64,000 nucleotides of DNA from Terriglobus albidus. Lineage in GTDB: Bacteria; Acidobacteriota; Terriglobia; Terriglobales; Acidobacteriaceae. A program made the position numbers and the translations under genes. Below, in pieces: positions 35,532 through 44,016 of the stretch (positions within the stretch are counted from its first letter, which is position 1; each line of letters opens with the position of its first letter). Location: assembly GCF_008000815.1 (NCBI RefSeq), contig NZ_CP042806.1:5270001-5334000 (forward strand), in the 5' to 3' direction. The notes below the pieces were generated by a model that had not been told where the DNA came from, did not search any database, and worked only from the letters and a program-made list of their open reading frames with translations.

Positions 35532-38500
35532 TTAGAAGTGGAGCTTCGCACCCAACTGTAACGTACGGGCTGCGTACGATGTAGTGATGACACCCATATT
35601 GTTATTTGTGTTTACGCTGGTACCGGAGTAGGAGGTATTTGGCGCACCGAGGTTGACATGGTTCAAGGCGTTATACGCCTCAAGACGCAACTCCAGCGAG
35701 GTTCCCTCGGTGATGCGAGTCGTTTTGAAGACCGACATGTCGAAGTTGACCACGCCAGGCGCGCGCAACTTCGAGTAGAAGCGAGGCGCGTTGCCGTAGG
35801 TGTAGGCCGCCGGGTTGGTAAAGGCGAGATAGTTGAACCGGCGATATTTGCCCAGCGTATAACCGGTGGGATTCTGCATCAGCAAGGACTCGTTCAGGTC
35901 AGGCCGTGTGGCCGCGGAGTTATTCGCACCGCTGAAATTCAACGGGCGGCCTGACTCCAGCGTCATGGTGGTATTGAATTGCAGACCACCCACCAGGCGA
36001 TCCATCCATCCGCCTTTGTTCAGATAACGGCGATTACGCCCAAAGGGCAGATCGTAAAGCACTGCCACGATACCGCGGTGGGTGACGTCGATGGCGTCTA
36101 CGCTGTAATCGCCATCCAGATTGCGTGGATTCTGAATACCGTTCCCTGTCTGCGTAATGCCAGTGGTGGTAGCGATATCCGTATAGATCGGCAGGCTCAT
36201 CAGCTTGCCGTACGTATACGATCCCTGAAACTGTAACCCCTCAGCCGCGCGACGCTGCAGGGTGACATACATGAAGTTGCCATCGAAATGTGCCGAGCGC
36301 GGAAAGCTCTGCAGCACGCTGGACATATACGGATAGGGGCGCAGGAGGTTCGCGCGCGAGATGGTTGCGCCGTTCAGAGCAGAGTTTTCAGGAACCTTCC
36401 CGGCGTAAGGATTCGGCACCAGGGCATTGAGATACGCTGCTCCCTGGGAGGCGTAGCTGGGATCGAGGGTATTGATGTTCAACGTACCCAGGTTGAAGTA
36501 GCGGCCATGGTTGCCCAGGTACGAGATATCCATCACCATCTTGAACGGCAACTGGCGCGACAGCGTCAGGGTGTACTGCATGCTCTGCGGTGTCCTTGCA
36601 CGAGGCACGATGTAATAGCCGGTCTGGCCGCGGAAGGAGATCTGGCCAAGCGATGAACCCAACGGTTGCAGCGCAGGTGATGGCACACCGTTCTTGAACA
36701 GGAAGGCGGTTCCATAGGTGGTGGCGGCGTTGTAGCTGGTGGTAATGCGACCGAAACCGTTTGAACTTCCAGCAGCTTCGTCATACGAAGCCTGAGCCGT
36801 GGTGGGATAGTACATCGCATAACCGCCACGTAGGACCGTCTTGTTGTCATTCGTCAGCACGAGAGCGAAACCAAGACGCGGTCCCCAGTCGTTCCAGTTC
36901 TGGTGTACAAAGTTACGGCCTTCCCCATTCAGCCCGGCAAACCGAACTGCTCCGAGATATCCGGTAACAGGGTTGACCTGCGTAATGTCGAAGTCGCCCA
37001 TGCCGTTCTTCTTCTCGTACGGCTGCTGCTGGAAGTCCCAGCGGAGGCCGAGATTGAGCGTGAGACGTTGGTTGGCGTGCCAGTCGTCCTGTACATATCC
37101 GGCGATCTGGAGCTGACGGAAGGCGATGCCGCGCGCCAACTGCGTGCTCGCCGACGAGACATTGCCGGCAAGAAAGGTGGCAAAGCTGCTACCTACATTG
37201 CCATTGGTGGTAATCAGAACGGTGTCGGAGCCCTCCGCTGTGCTGTTCGAGCTGAAGCCATAGGAGCCGGACGCATTACCCGACTGAAGGTTGAAGCCCT
37301 CAACCCAACGGCCATCAAAGCCGAAGTGCATTGTGTGCGCGCCCAGGGTCTTGGTCAGATCGTCCAGCAATTCAAAGGTCGTGGAGGCACGGAAACCGAC
37401 CGTTCCGTTAAGCGACGGAACGCCGGAGATACTCAGGATTGGGGCAACGTCTCCACCAACGCCAGGGAGACCGATCTTCTGCGCGTAGTTCTGGTTCGCA
37501 GTCGCTGCCTGGAACGGGAAGTCAGAGCGCAAACCTGAGAGACGGAGATCGTTCACCAATGTCGGCGAGAAGATGTGCGTCTCAGCCAGCATCGCCGTAA
37601 AGTTCGAGAGCGTATCGTTGCGGTAATACAGCGGGCCAAACCCTTGCGAACCGTTGTTTGTGTAGTTCTGATAATAGGCATACCGTGCGATGACGCTATC
37701 CCTGTCGCTCAACCGGTAGTCGGCACGTCCAAGGATCGTGCGCTCGGTCGAGACCAGCTTCGGGTTCGCCAGATAGTTGTTCGCATTGGTGCAGCTATCG
37801 TAAGCGCCGACGGAGTTGTTCGGCGCGGGAATGAAGAGGTTCATCGCCGCGATGGAAACCGGGTCCTGACGCGAGGCTGAGATCTGATTATTGGGGAAGG
37901 CCTGACGCTGTGTCGTTGCCGAGCCCGTATTGGGATCGAAGATCTTGAAGGCGGTGCAGGTCCCATTCACAACACGGCGCAGATCACTGAAGTTGCCACC
38001 GCGCTCCTGCACCGTCGGGACTGAGTAGTTGATCGCCGAACCGGTGACGAACCGGTACTCTTCGTAGTTACCGAAGAAGAACGCCTTATCCCGGATAATG
38101 GGTCCGCCAAAGGTACCACCGTAGTTATTGAAGCGAAGCTCCGGTTTCGTCGTCTTTGGCAGCGCGAGCGTGGCATCGAGATAGTCGTTCCGGAAGAACT
38201 CATACGCCGAACCATGAAACTGATTCGCGCCGGAACGGGTAACGACGTTGATGACGCCGCCCGAGGTGTAGCCGAACTGCGCCGGGATAACACCCGTCAT
38301 GATGCGGAACTCCTGCACCGAGTCGGCCTTGATGTTGATGGCCACCTCGCCCAGGTAGTTCTGCAGATTGCTGGTGCCATCGAGCAGATTGTTATTGCCG
38401 CCCGGAACACCGCCCGAGATGCGGATCGCCGAAGCCTGCGTGCCGCGATTGGTGAATCCCTGATTCGTCGCGCCGGCTGCGGAGACAACACCCGGACTCA

Positions 38501-39017
38501 ATGTGGCCAGCGCAAGCACGCTGCGCCCGTTCACCGGAAGCTCCTGCACGGCACGCGTATCGATGGTGTTACTGATCTGGGCATCGACGATGTTCAACGC
38601 CGGCGGTGTCGACTCGACCACAATGCTGCTGTCGACAGTGCCAACCTGGAGCTGCGCGTTGGTCGTCACGTGAGCGGCTGCGTCCACGACAACATTGCGT
38701 GTCGTCATCGTAGAGAATCCGGCAAGACCGATCGTGACACTGTAGGTTCCCGGAGGCAGCGGTTGCGACTGGTAGAAACCATTCTCGTTGGTCGTGGCCT
38801 CGTACTTCAGACCAGTGGCGTCATTGGTAACCGTGATTTTTGCATTCGGAACAACGCTTCCGGTCGGGTCGACCACCGTTCCTCCGATGGTTCCAACGTC
38901 CTGTTGTGCGCGGCCGGTCATGGGTAGCGCCAGAAGGAGCAGGAAGGTTATCGCAATCCAGAAGCGCCTTGTAATTGTTCTCTGGCGGCGCAGGGAGAGT
39001 CGTATTTGTCTGGTCAT
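35532..39017 (-). CDS. Oar-like TonB-dependent receptor of the glycan block
   Basis: The 1161-residue protein has a signal peptide (hydrophobic stretch about 20-37, ending MTGRAQQDV), a carboxypeptidase-regulatory-like domain (VGTIGGTVVDPTGSVVPNAK), a plug domain (VQELPVNGRSVLALATLSPGVV) and a long barrel ending in LQLGAKLHF. It should import oligosaccharides released by the linked GH29, GH31, GH2 and esterase enzymes. GAGG precedes the ATG. The LacI-type site at 39038-39049 is 20 bp upstream. The SGNH esterase gene is divergent. Confidence 0.9.
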   Translation of the reverse strand: MTRQIRLSLRRQRTITRRFWIAITFLLLLALPMTGRAQQDVGTIGGTVVDPTGSVVPNAKITVTNDATGLKYEATTNENGFYQSQPLPPGTYSVTIGLAGFSTMTTRNVVVDAAAHVTTNAQLQVGTVDSSIVVESTPPALNIVDAQISNTIDTRAVQELPVNGRSVLALATLSPGVVSAAGATNQGFTNRGTQASAIRISGGVPGGNNNLLDGTSNLQNYLGEVAINIKADSVQEFRIMTGVIPAQFGYTSGGVINVVTRSGANQFHGSAYEFFRNDYLDATLALPKTTKPELRFNNYGGTFGGPIIRDKAFFFGNYEEYRFVTGSAINYSVPTVQERGGNFSDLRRVVNGTCTAFKIFDPNTGSATTQRQAFPNNQISASRQDPVSIAAMNLFIPAPNNSVGAYDSCTNANNYLANPKLVSTERTILGRADYRLSDRDSVIARYAYYQNYTNNGSQGFGPLYYRNDTLSNFTAMLAETHIFSPTLVNDLRLSGLRSDFPFQAATANQNYAQKIGLPGVGGDVAPILSISGVPSLNGTVGFRASTTFELLDDLTKTLGAHTMHFGFDGRWVEGFNLQSGNASGSYGFSSNSTAEGSDTVLITTNGNVGSSFATFLAGNVSSASTQLARGIAFRQLQIAGYVQDDWHANQRLTLNLGLRWDFQQQPYEKKNGMGDFDITQVNPVTGYLGAVRFAGLNGEGRNFVHQNWNDWGPRLGFALVLTNDNKTVLRGGYAMYYPTTAQASYDEAAGSSNGFGRITTSYNAATTYGTAFLFKNGVPSPALQPLGSSLGQISFRGQTGYYIVPRARTPQSMQYTLTLSRQLPFKMVMDISYLGNHGRYFNLGTLNINTLDPSYASQGAAYLNALVPNPYAGKVPENSALNGATISRANLLRPYPYMSSVLQSFPRSAHFDGNFMYVTLQRRAAEGLQFQGSYTYGKLMSLPIYTDIATTTGITQTGNGIQNPRNLDGDYSVDAIDVTHRGIVAVLYDLPFGRNRRYLNKGGWMDRLVGGLQFNTTMTLESGRPLNFSGANNSAATRPDLNESLLMQNPTGYTLGKYRRFNYLAFTNPAAYTYGNAPRFYSKLRAPGVVNFDMSVFKTTRITEGTSLELRLEAYNALNHVNLGAPNTSYSGTSVNTNNNMGVITTSYAARTLQLGAKLHF

Positions 39018-39037
39018 ATTCGTCAGGCCTCGTTACA

Positions 39038-39049
39038 TCAAACGTTTAA
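39038..39049. promoter_or_regulatory. LacI-type operator 2, TCAAACGTTTAA
   Basis: It differs from TTAANCGNTTAA at one position and lies 20 bp before the TonB receptor start. Confidence 0.55.
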
Positions 39050-39126
39050 CTTCTAGGATTCGGCGAATACCTGGGGGAGAGCTTTCGTCGGAACGCCAGA
39101 ATCCTAAGTTCGTCAGAGAAATCTTG

Positions 39127-39138
39127 TCAACCGTTTAA
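39127..39138. promoter_or_regulatory. LacI-type operator 3, TCAACCGTTTAA
   Basis: It differs from the consensus at one position and lies 46 bp before the SGNH esterase start. It is 89 bp from operator 2, a distance that would allow looping across this divergent region. Confidence 0.55.
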
Positions 39139-39184
39139 TCTTCAGGCAAGATTCATTTTGTTCCGTTTGAGAGGAGTCCCTTTC

Positions 39185-39871
39185 GTGCACCGTCTGTCTC
39201 TGCTCTGTCTGCTATTAGGCACAGCCTGTATTGCGCAAACTTCCCCGCCCGCGCCATCGAACTCCGCGGAGGCAGATTTTGCGCAGGCAGCGCGCTACCG
39301 CCACGCCAATGAACAACTCTCCGCGGAGGTCGTTTTTCTGGGCGACTCCATCCTGGACTACTGGGGATCGCGAGAGGGAACCTGGTTCACCTACCCCGGC
39401 TGGATCAACCGCGGCATCGGCGGCCAGACAACACAGCAGATGCTGCTGCGCGAGCGGCACGATGCACTCAATCTCCATCCGAAGGCGATCGTGCTCGAGG
39501 GCGGCGGAAACGACATGCGCCTTGGTTTTTCGCCGGAGGAGATCCGGGATAACTTCCTCACCATGGGGGAGTTAGCGGCATCGCACGGCATCCGCGTCTA
39601 CGTTGCAGAGATGACTCCCGTCTGCGACTGCGTGCGCCCTCTGACCGGCCTGCGGACGGTCGCACGGATTCGGCAACTGAACGATCTGCTGGCCGCCATG
39701 TGCAAAGAAAAGCATTGGGATTTGCTTCGTTTCAATGCGCCGCTGGCCGATGCGAACGGTTTGATGCGGGCGGAGCTGACGGTAGATGGCGTACACCCGA
39801 AGGCCGCCGGCTATGCGCTGCTGGCGCCCATTGTGGAACAGGCCCTGGCGGGCTACCGCAAGAGTCGCTAG
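39185..39871 (+). CDS. Secreted GDSL/SGNH esterase
   Basis: The 228-residue protein has a leader peptide (HRLSLLCLLLGTACIAQ) and all four SGNH blocks: VFLGDSILDYWG (Ser), RGIGGQTTQQML (Gly), LEGGGNDMRLG (Asn) and DGVHPKAAGY (Asp/His). It probably removes acetyl or other acyl groups from glycans. GTG 39185 is chosen because GAGAGGAG lies 9 bp upstream; a TTG at 39158 would spoil the leader. The stop codon TAG is at the edge of repeat element copy 2. Confidence 0.85.
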   Translation: MHRLSLLCLLLGTACIAQTSPPAPSNSAEADFAQAARYRHANEQLSAEVVFLGDSILDYWGSREGTWFTYPGWINRGIGGQTTQQMLLRERHDALNLHPKAIVLEGGGNDMRLGFSPEEIRDNFLTMGELAASHGIRVYVAEMTPVCDCVRPLTGLRTVARIRQLNDLLAAMCKEKHWDLLRFNAPLADANGLMRAELTVDGVHPKAAGYALLAPIVEQALAGYRKSR

Positions 39872-39982
39872 AGCACTTTCGCTGTGGGTGTAGTTAGGGC
39901 TTCCGCATCTACGGGCGTTTTCCGCAATGAAAACGCCGCTGCACTCTCTACCGGGATACCCAGCAACAGGGAAAATGCTCTA
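39869..39982 (-). repeat. MITE-like TAG-edge element, copy 2
   Basis: This 114-bp copy lies in the opposite orientation to copy 1. It begins TAGAGCACTTTCGCTGTGGG and ends ACAGGGAAAATGCTCTA, so TA flanks both ends. The first TAG is the stop codon of the SGNH esterase gene. The LacI-type operator 4 starts 7 bp after the element. Confidence 0.85.
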
Positions 39983-39988
39983 GACAAC

Positions 39989-40000
39989 TTAAACGATTAA
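39989..40000. promoter_or_regulatory. LacI-type operator 4, TTAAACGATTAA
   Basis: This is an exact TTAANCGNTTAA site 48 bp before the FAD oxidoreductase/MFS operon. Confidence 0.68.
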
Positions 40001-40048
40001 CCTATAGTGTTTCTCTGGCACGGTTCATACCGATGAGGGCAGGGTGAA

Positions 40049-42298
40049 GTGGTGAGAAGTCTTACGCACGTAGAAGAACGTAGCGATCTGGTCGTCGTTG
40101 GTGGCGGCCTCTCCGGCGTCTGCTGCGCTGTTACTGCGGCACGCAAGGGAATCAATGTTCTGCTGGTGCAGGACCGCCCTGTCCTGGGCGGCAATGCCTC
40201 GAGCGAAGTACGGCTGTGGGTGCTGGGTGCGACCTCCCACATGGGCAACAACAATCGCTGGGCCCGTGAGGGCGGCGTCATTGACGAGTTGCTCGTGGAG
40301 AACATGTGGCGCAATCCCGAGGGCAACCCCATCCTCTTCGACTCCATCCTGCTTGAGACCGTCAAACGCGAACCGAAGATCACCCTGCTGTTGAATACGG
40401 CCATCTATGAGCTCGACATGGATGGCGGCTCCATCGCGGGGGTACGTGGTTATAACAGTCAGAACCAGACGGCCTACACGCTGGAGGCACCGCTCTTCGT
40501 CGATGCTTCTGGCGATGGCATTCTGGGCTTTCTCGCAGGCGCCGAGTTCCGCATGGGCGCAGAAGCCCGTTCAGAGTTCAACGAAGGTATGGCTCCGGAG
40601 AACGAAGAGCATACGCTGCTTGGGCACTCGCTCTACTTCTATAGCCGCGATACCGGGCAGCCGGTAAAGTATGTGCCGCCGACATTTGCTCTACAGGACA
40701 TCACACGCATTCCGCGCTTCCGGGATATCCGTGTCTCTGATAGCGGCTGCCGTCTGTGGTGGCTGGAGTACGGCGGAGCTTTAGATACAGTAGGCCAGAC
40801 AGAAGAGATCAAGTGGGAGCTATGGGCTGTAGCGTACGGTGTGTGGAACTACATCAAGAACTCCGGTGAGTTTCCCGACGCGGAGAATCTCACGCTGGAG
40901 TGGATGGGAACCATCCCCGGCAAACGCGAGAGCCGCCGCTTTATCGGTGATGTCATCCTGACGCAAAATGACCTCGTGCAGCAGAAGGGTTTTCCCGATG
41001 CAGTATCGTTCGGCGGATGGGCGATTGACCTGCATCCTTCCGACGGAGTCTTCAGTGCAAAACCCGGATGCACGCAATATCACGCCAAGGGCGTCTACCA
41101 GATTCCGTTCCGCAGCATGTACAGCCGCAATGTTCCCAACCTGCTGCTGACAGGCCGCCTGATCAGCACCACGCATATTGCATTCGGTTCTACTCGCGTG
41201 ATGGCGACCTGCGCCAGCAACGGACAAGCCGTCGGCATGGCTGCCGTGCTCTGCACTGAGGACGGCGTGCAGCCGCGCGACCTGCTTGAGCCTGCCCGTC
41301 TGCATCGGCTGCAGCAGGATCTGCTGGCGGCAGGACAGCATATTCCTGGCATCGCCTTTCAGGCAGAAAACGATCTCTCCCGCCAGACGACGGTATCCGC
41401 GTCCAGTGAACTTTTATTGGAGGAGCTGCCATCCTGCGGTGAGCTTGCGGAAGAACGCTCTTACGCTCTTCTGGTCCCATTCCAGGATGGTCCTAGCCCG
41501 GCACTGTCGCTCTATGGTGATGTAGCGCATCCCATGACACTGCGTGCGGAGCTGTGGACCTCAGCGCATTGCGGAAACACCACTCCGGATGTGCTTGTCG
41601 CTACGCTTGACGTTTCAGTAGAAGCCGGTGATGGGGTAGAGATTCCGCTCGACTTCAAGGCACAACTGCCGGCCGTCGCCCATTACTTTGTCATGGTTCC
41701 GGTGCAACCCGGTGTTCGCCTTCATCTCAGCACAGCACAGATGCCGGGAGTCCTCACTGTCTCGCAGAAGATGAATGCCGCTGTTGCGAAGAGCCTGGTG
41801 CAAACTCCGCCTGAGGGTTCCGGCATCGACACCTTTGCCTTCTGGCTTCCGGAACGGCGGCCGAAGGCGCGCAATCTCGCTGCAAAGTTCCATCGCCCTC
41901 TCGAACTTTATCGTCCGGCCAATGTGACGAACGGTCTAAACCGGCCATGGCGTAGCACCAATGCGTGGGCTCCGGCACTGGACGACAACGCACCGGCACT
42001 CACGCTGTGCTGGGAAGAACCTGTCGAGGTACAGAAGGTGTCCATCACCTTTGACACTGACTTTGACCATCCCATGGAGTCGGTGCTGATGACACACCCG
42101 GAGCGGATTATGCCGGGATGCATCCGAGCCTTCCGCGTCTCCACGGCTGAGGGTGTAAGGTTGGCAGAGGTAACCGAGAATCATCAGACACAGTGGACTC
42201 TGGAGCTGCCGGCAGCAGTCACCACTTCAGGCCTGCATATCGATGTTCTGGAACATGGAGAAGCTCCGCCTGCAATCTTCAACGTGTCCTGCTTCTGA
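40049..42298 (+). CDS. FAD-dependent oxidoreductase (FAD_oxidored family)
   Basis: The 749-residue protein opens with the dinucleotide motif DLVVVGGGLSGVCCAVTAAR (GxGxxG), followed by GGNASSEVRLWV, SGDGILGFLAGAEFRMG and a closing FAD contact at LLTGRLISTTHIAFGSTRVM. The last 280 residues form an additional beta-rich domain that may bind carbohydrate. Family members are common in polysaccharide-use clusters, but their substrates are mostly unknown. No signal peptide is seen. It starts at one of two adjacent GTG codons. The MFS gene follows 6 bp later, and operator 4 lies upstream, so uptake and oxidation of one sugar derivative are probably coupled. Confidence 0.82.
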   Translation: MVRSLTHVEERSDLVVVGGGLSGVCCAVTAARKGINVLLVQDRPVLGGNASSEVRLWVLGATSHMGNNNRWAREGGVIDELLVENMWRNPEGNPILFDSILLETVKREPKITLLLNTAIYELDMDGGSIAGVRGYNSQNQTAYTLEAPLFVDASGDGILGFLAGAEFRMGAEARSEFNEGMAPENEEHTLLGHSLYFYSRDTGQPVKYVPPTFALQDITRIPRFRDIRVSDSGCRLWWLEYGGALDTVGQTEEIKWELWAVAYGVWNYIKNSGEFPDAENLTLEWMGTIPGKRESRRFIGDVILTQNDLVQQKGFPDAVSFGGWAIDLHPSDGVFSAKPGCTQYHAKGVYQIPFRSMYSRNVPNLLLTGRLISTTHIAFGSTRVMATCASNGQAVGMAAVLCTEDGVQPRDLLEPARLHRLQQDLLAAGQHIPGIAFQAENDLSRQTTVSASSELLLEELPSCGELAEERSYALLVPFQDGPSPALSLYGDVAHPMTLRAELWTSAHCGNTTPDVLVATLDVSVEAGDGVEIPLDFKAQLPAVAHYFVMVPVQPGVRLHLSTAQMPGVLTVSQKMNAAVAKSLVQTPPEGSGIDTFAFWLPERRPKARNLAAKFHRPLELYRPANVTNGLNRPWRSTNAWAPALDDNAPALTLCWEEPVEVQKVSITFDTDFDHPMESVLMTHPERIMPGCIRAFRVSTAEGVRLAEVTENHQTQWTLELPAAVTTSGLHIDVLEHGEAPPAIFNVSCF

Positions 42299-42304
42299 GG
42301 CGAT

Positions 42305-43552
42305 ATGACCAAACGCGCGAATCCGTGGAGTATCGTTGCCCTGCTCTTCGCGGTAGCGGTTCTTAATTATTTTGACCGCCAAAGTCTTTCCGTCGTCGCT
42401 CCACGGATGCAGGCGGAGCTGCATCTCTCCGACGTTGGTTACGGGCATGTAGTCAGCCTCTTCCTTCTGGCTTCTGCTTTTGCGTATGCGCTCTCAGGCT
42501 TCGTCTGCGACGCTCTGGGCACGCGCCGCTCCATGGCGTTGTTCGTAGCCTTCTGGTCAGCAGCGGAAGCGGCGACGGCGTTTGCCTCCTCCGTGCTTCT
42601 TCTCGGAATCGCACGCTTCTGCCTTGGACTCGGAGAACCCGGACTGTGGGTGGCCGCCCCAAAAGCCGTGGGCGAGGTTCTGGATAGGACCCGGCGCAGT
42701 CTTGCCGTGGGCATCTATACGGCCGGTGCGACGATGGGCGCAATTATCGCCATCCCCGCTATCCTGGCCATCACGACGCATCTTCCCTGGCGCAGTATCT
42801 TTCTGATTGACGGAGCCATGGGACTGCTGTGGGTTCCTGTCTGGTTGTGGATCTATCGTGAGCATCCACGTAGCGAGACCATCGCCCCAGCCGCAACGAA
42901 TGTCTTTCGCGATGTGATCGCGCAACCGCAGATGTGGCAGCTGCTGATCGCTCGCGGCATGACCGATCCGGTCTGGTACTTCTATCTCTTCTGGTTTCCC
43001 AAATATCTGCTGAGTGACCGTCATCTCACTGCGAGCCAGATGGCTCACTTCGGCTGGATGGTCTATCTGGCCGGCGGCATCGGCACCATCGTCGGCGGAT
43101 CGCTCTCCGGTGCGTTCATCCGCCGCGGCCTCGACCCAGGGATTGCCTATCGCCGCACCATGCTCTTCTCGGCATTCGCTGTACTGGTGAGCCCACTCGC
43201 TTATCTGAGCCCCGGGATTGGCATGACGATGCTGTTTGCCTCAGTCGTCGCCATGGCGCATATGTCGTGGCTCACGAACCTTACTTCGACGCTGCTGGAG
43301 GTCTTCTCGCCGCAGCAGTTAGGACGCGCGGCGGGATTGATCGCCGCTGGCAGCGCCTTCGGAGGCATGCTTTCGAGCGAGATCATCGCCTACTGCCTGA
43401 CGCATGGGGGATATCGTCCGGTGTTTATCGCGATGGGCCTGATGCATCCAATTGCGATCGTACTGTTATGGACGGCCTTCCGGGCGAAGCCTCGGGGTGA
43501 GATGCAGGTGCCGGTTGTAGGAGAAGCGCTTGTTGCGGGCGACGCGAATTAG
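42305..43552 (+). CDS. MFS transporter (ACS/hexuronate-type)
   Basis: The 415-residue protein has the expected 12 membrane segments and starts with WSIVALLFAVAVLNYFDRQSLSVVAPRMQ, the typical anion:cation symporter opening. Relatives carry hexuronates, glucarate, sialic acid or other organic anions. It is co-transcribed with the FAD oxidoreductase (6 bp gap) and probably imports the product of the extracellular enzymes of this block. Specificity is unknown. Confidence 0.88.
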   Translation: MTKRANPWSIVALLFAVAVLNYFDRQSLSVVAPRMQAELHLSDVGYGHVVSLFLLASAFAYALSGFVCDALGTRRSMALFVAFWSAAEAATAFASSVLLLGIARFCLGLGEPGLWVAAPKAVGEVLDRTRRSLAVGIYTAGATMGAIIAIPAILAITTHLPWRSIFLIDGAMGLLWVPVWLWIYREHPRSETIAPAATNVFRDVIAQPQMWQLLIARGMTDPVWYFYLFWFPKYLLSDRHLTASQMAHFGWMVYLAGGIGTIVGGSLSGAFIRRGLDPGIAYRRTMLFSAFAVLVSPLAYLSPGIGMTMLFASVVAMAHMSWLTNLTSTLLEVFSPQQLGRAAGLIAAGSAFGGMLSSEIIAYCLTHGGYRPVFIAMGLMHPIAIVLLWTAFRAKPRGEMQVPVVGEALVAGDAN

Positions 43553-44016
43553 GGCGAGCTGAGGCATCAACGGCAGCCCAAGTTCCCACTATCTTTTCTA
43601 TTTTGATTTCAACCGGTTGGTTATCGATTCTTCGCGGTCTCACCGCGAAGAATCGAATATCGCGCTACGCGCGATCGTCTTGCTTAAGGGCACGGCTTCA
43701 GCCGCGCCAAAACAGTGCTTGAAAGATTTGCGGCTTTAGCCGCTGAGGGTGGTCAATCAGATCAGGTACCTCAGCGGCTAAAGCCGCAATCTTTACTGAT
43801 GCCATTACGGGACGGCTGAAGCCGTCCCCTTAAGCAAGGCATTCGCGTTGCGCGAACGAAAACGCGGCAGTGCCGTACCTTAAATTCTCTCAAGCAATCC
43901 TTCACTTCACGGCTCCAACCACGAAGACAAAGCAGGTCCTTCGCTGACCCACCCCAGCCAGCGAAGCTGGCTGGGGGCCCCGTCCGCTCAGGATGACAAC
44001 AAAGACGGATTGTTGT
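43553..44016. repeat. Repeat-filled spacer with large palindrome copy 2
   Basis: No gene is supported. The palindrome spans 43680-43837. Its right arm (43809-43837) is identical to the right arm of copy 1 (5457-5485), and its left arm (43680 onward) has a few changes. The inner arms (43730-43748 and 43769-43787) are identical to those of copy 1. The loop is only 20 bases, while copy 1 carries an inserted module there. A hairpin CAGCCAGCGAAGCTGGCTG lies at about 43950-43975. The flanking genes are convergent. Confidence 0.8.
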
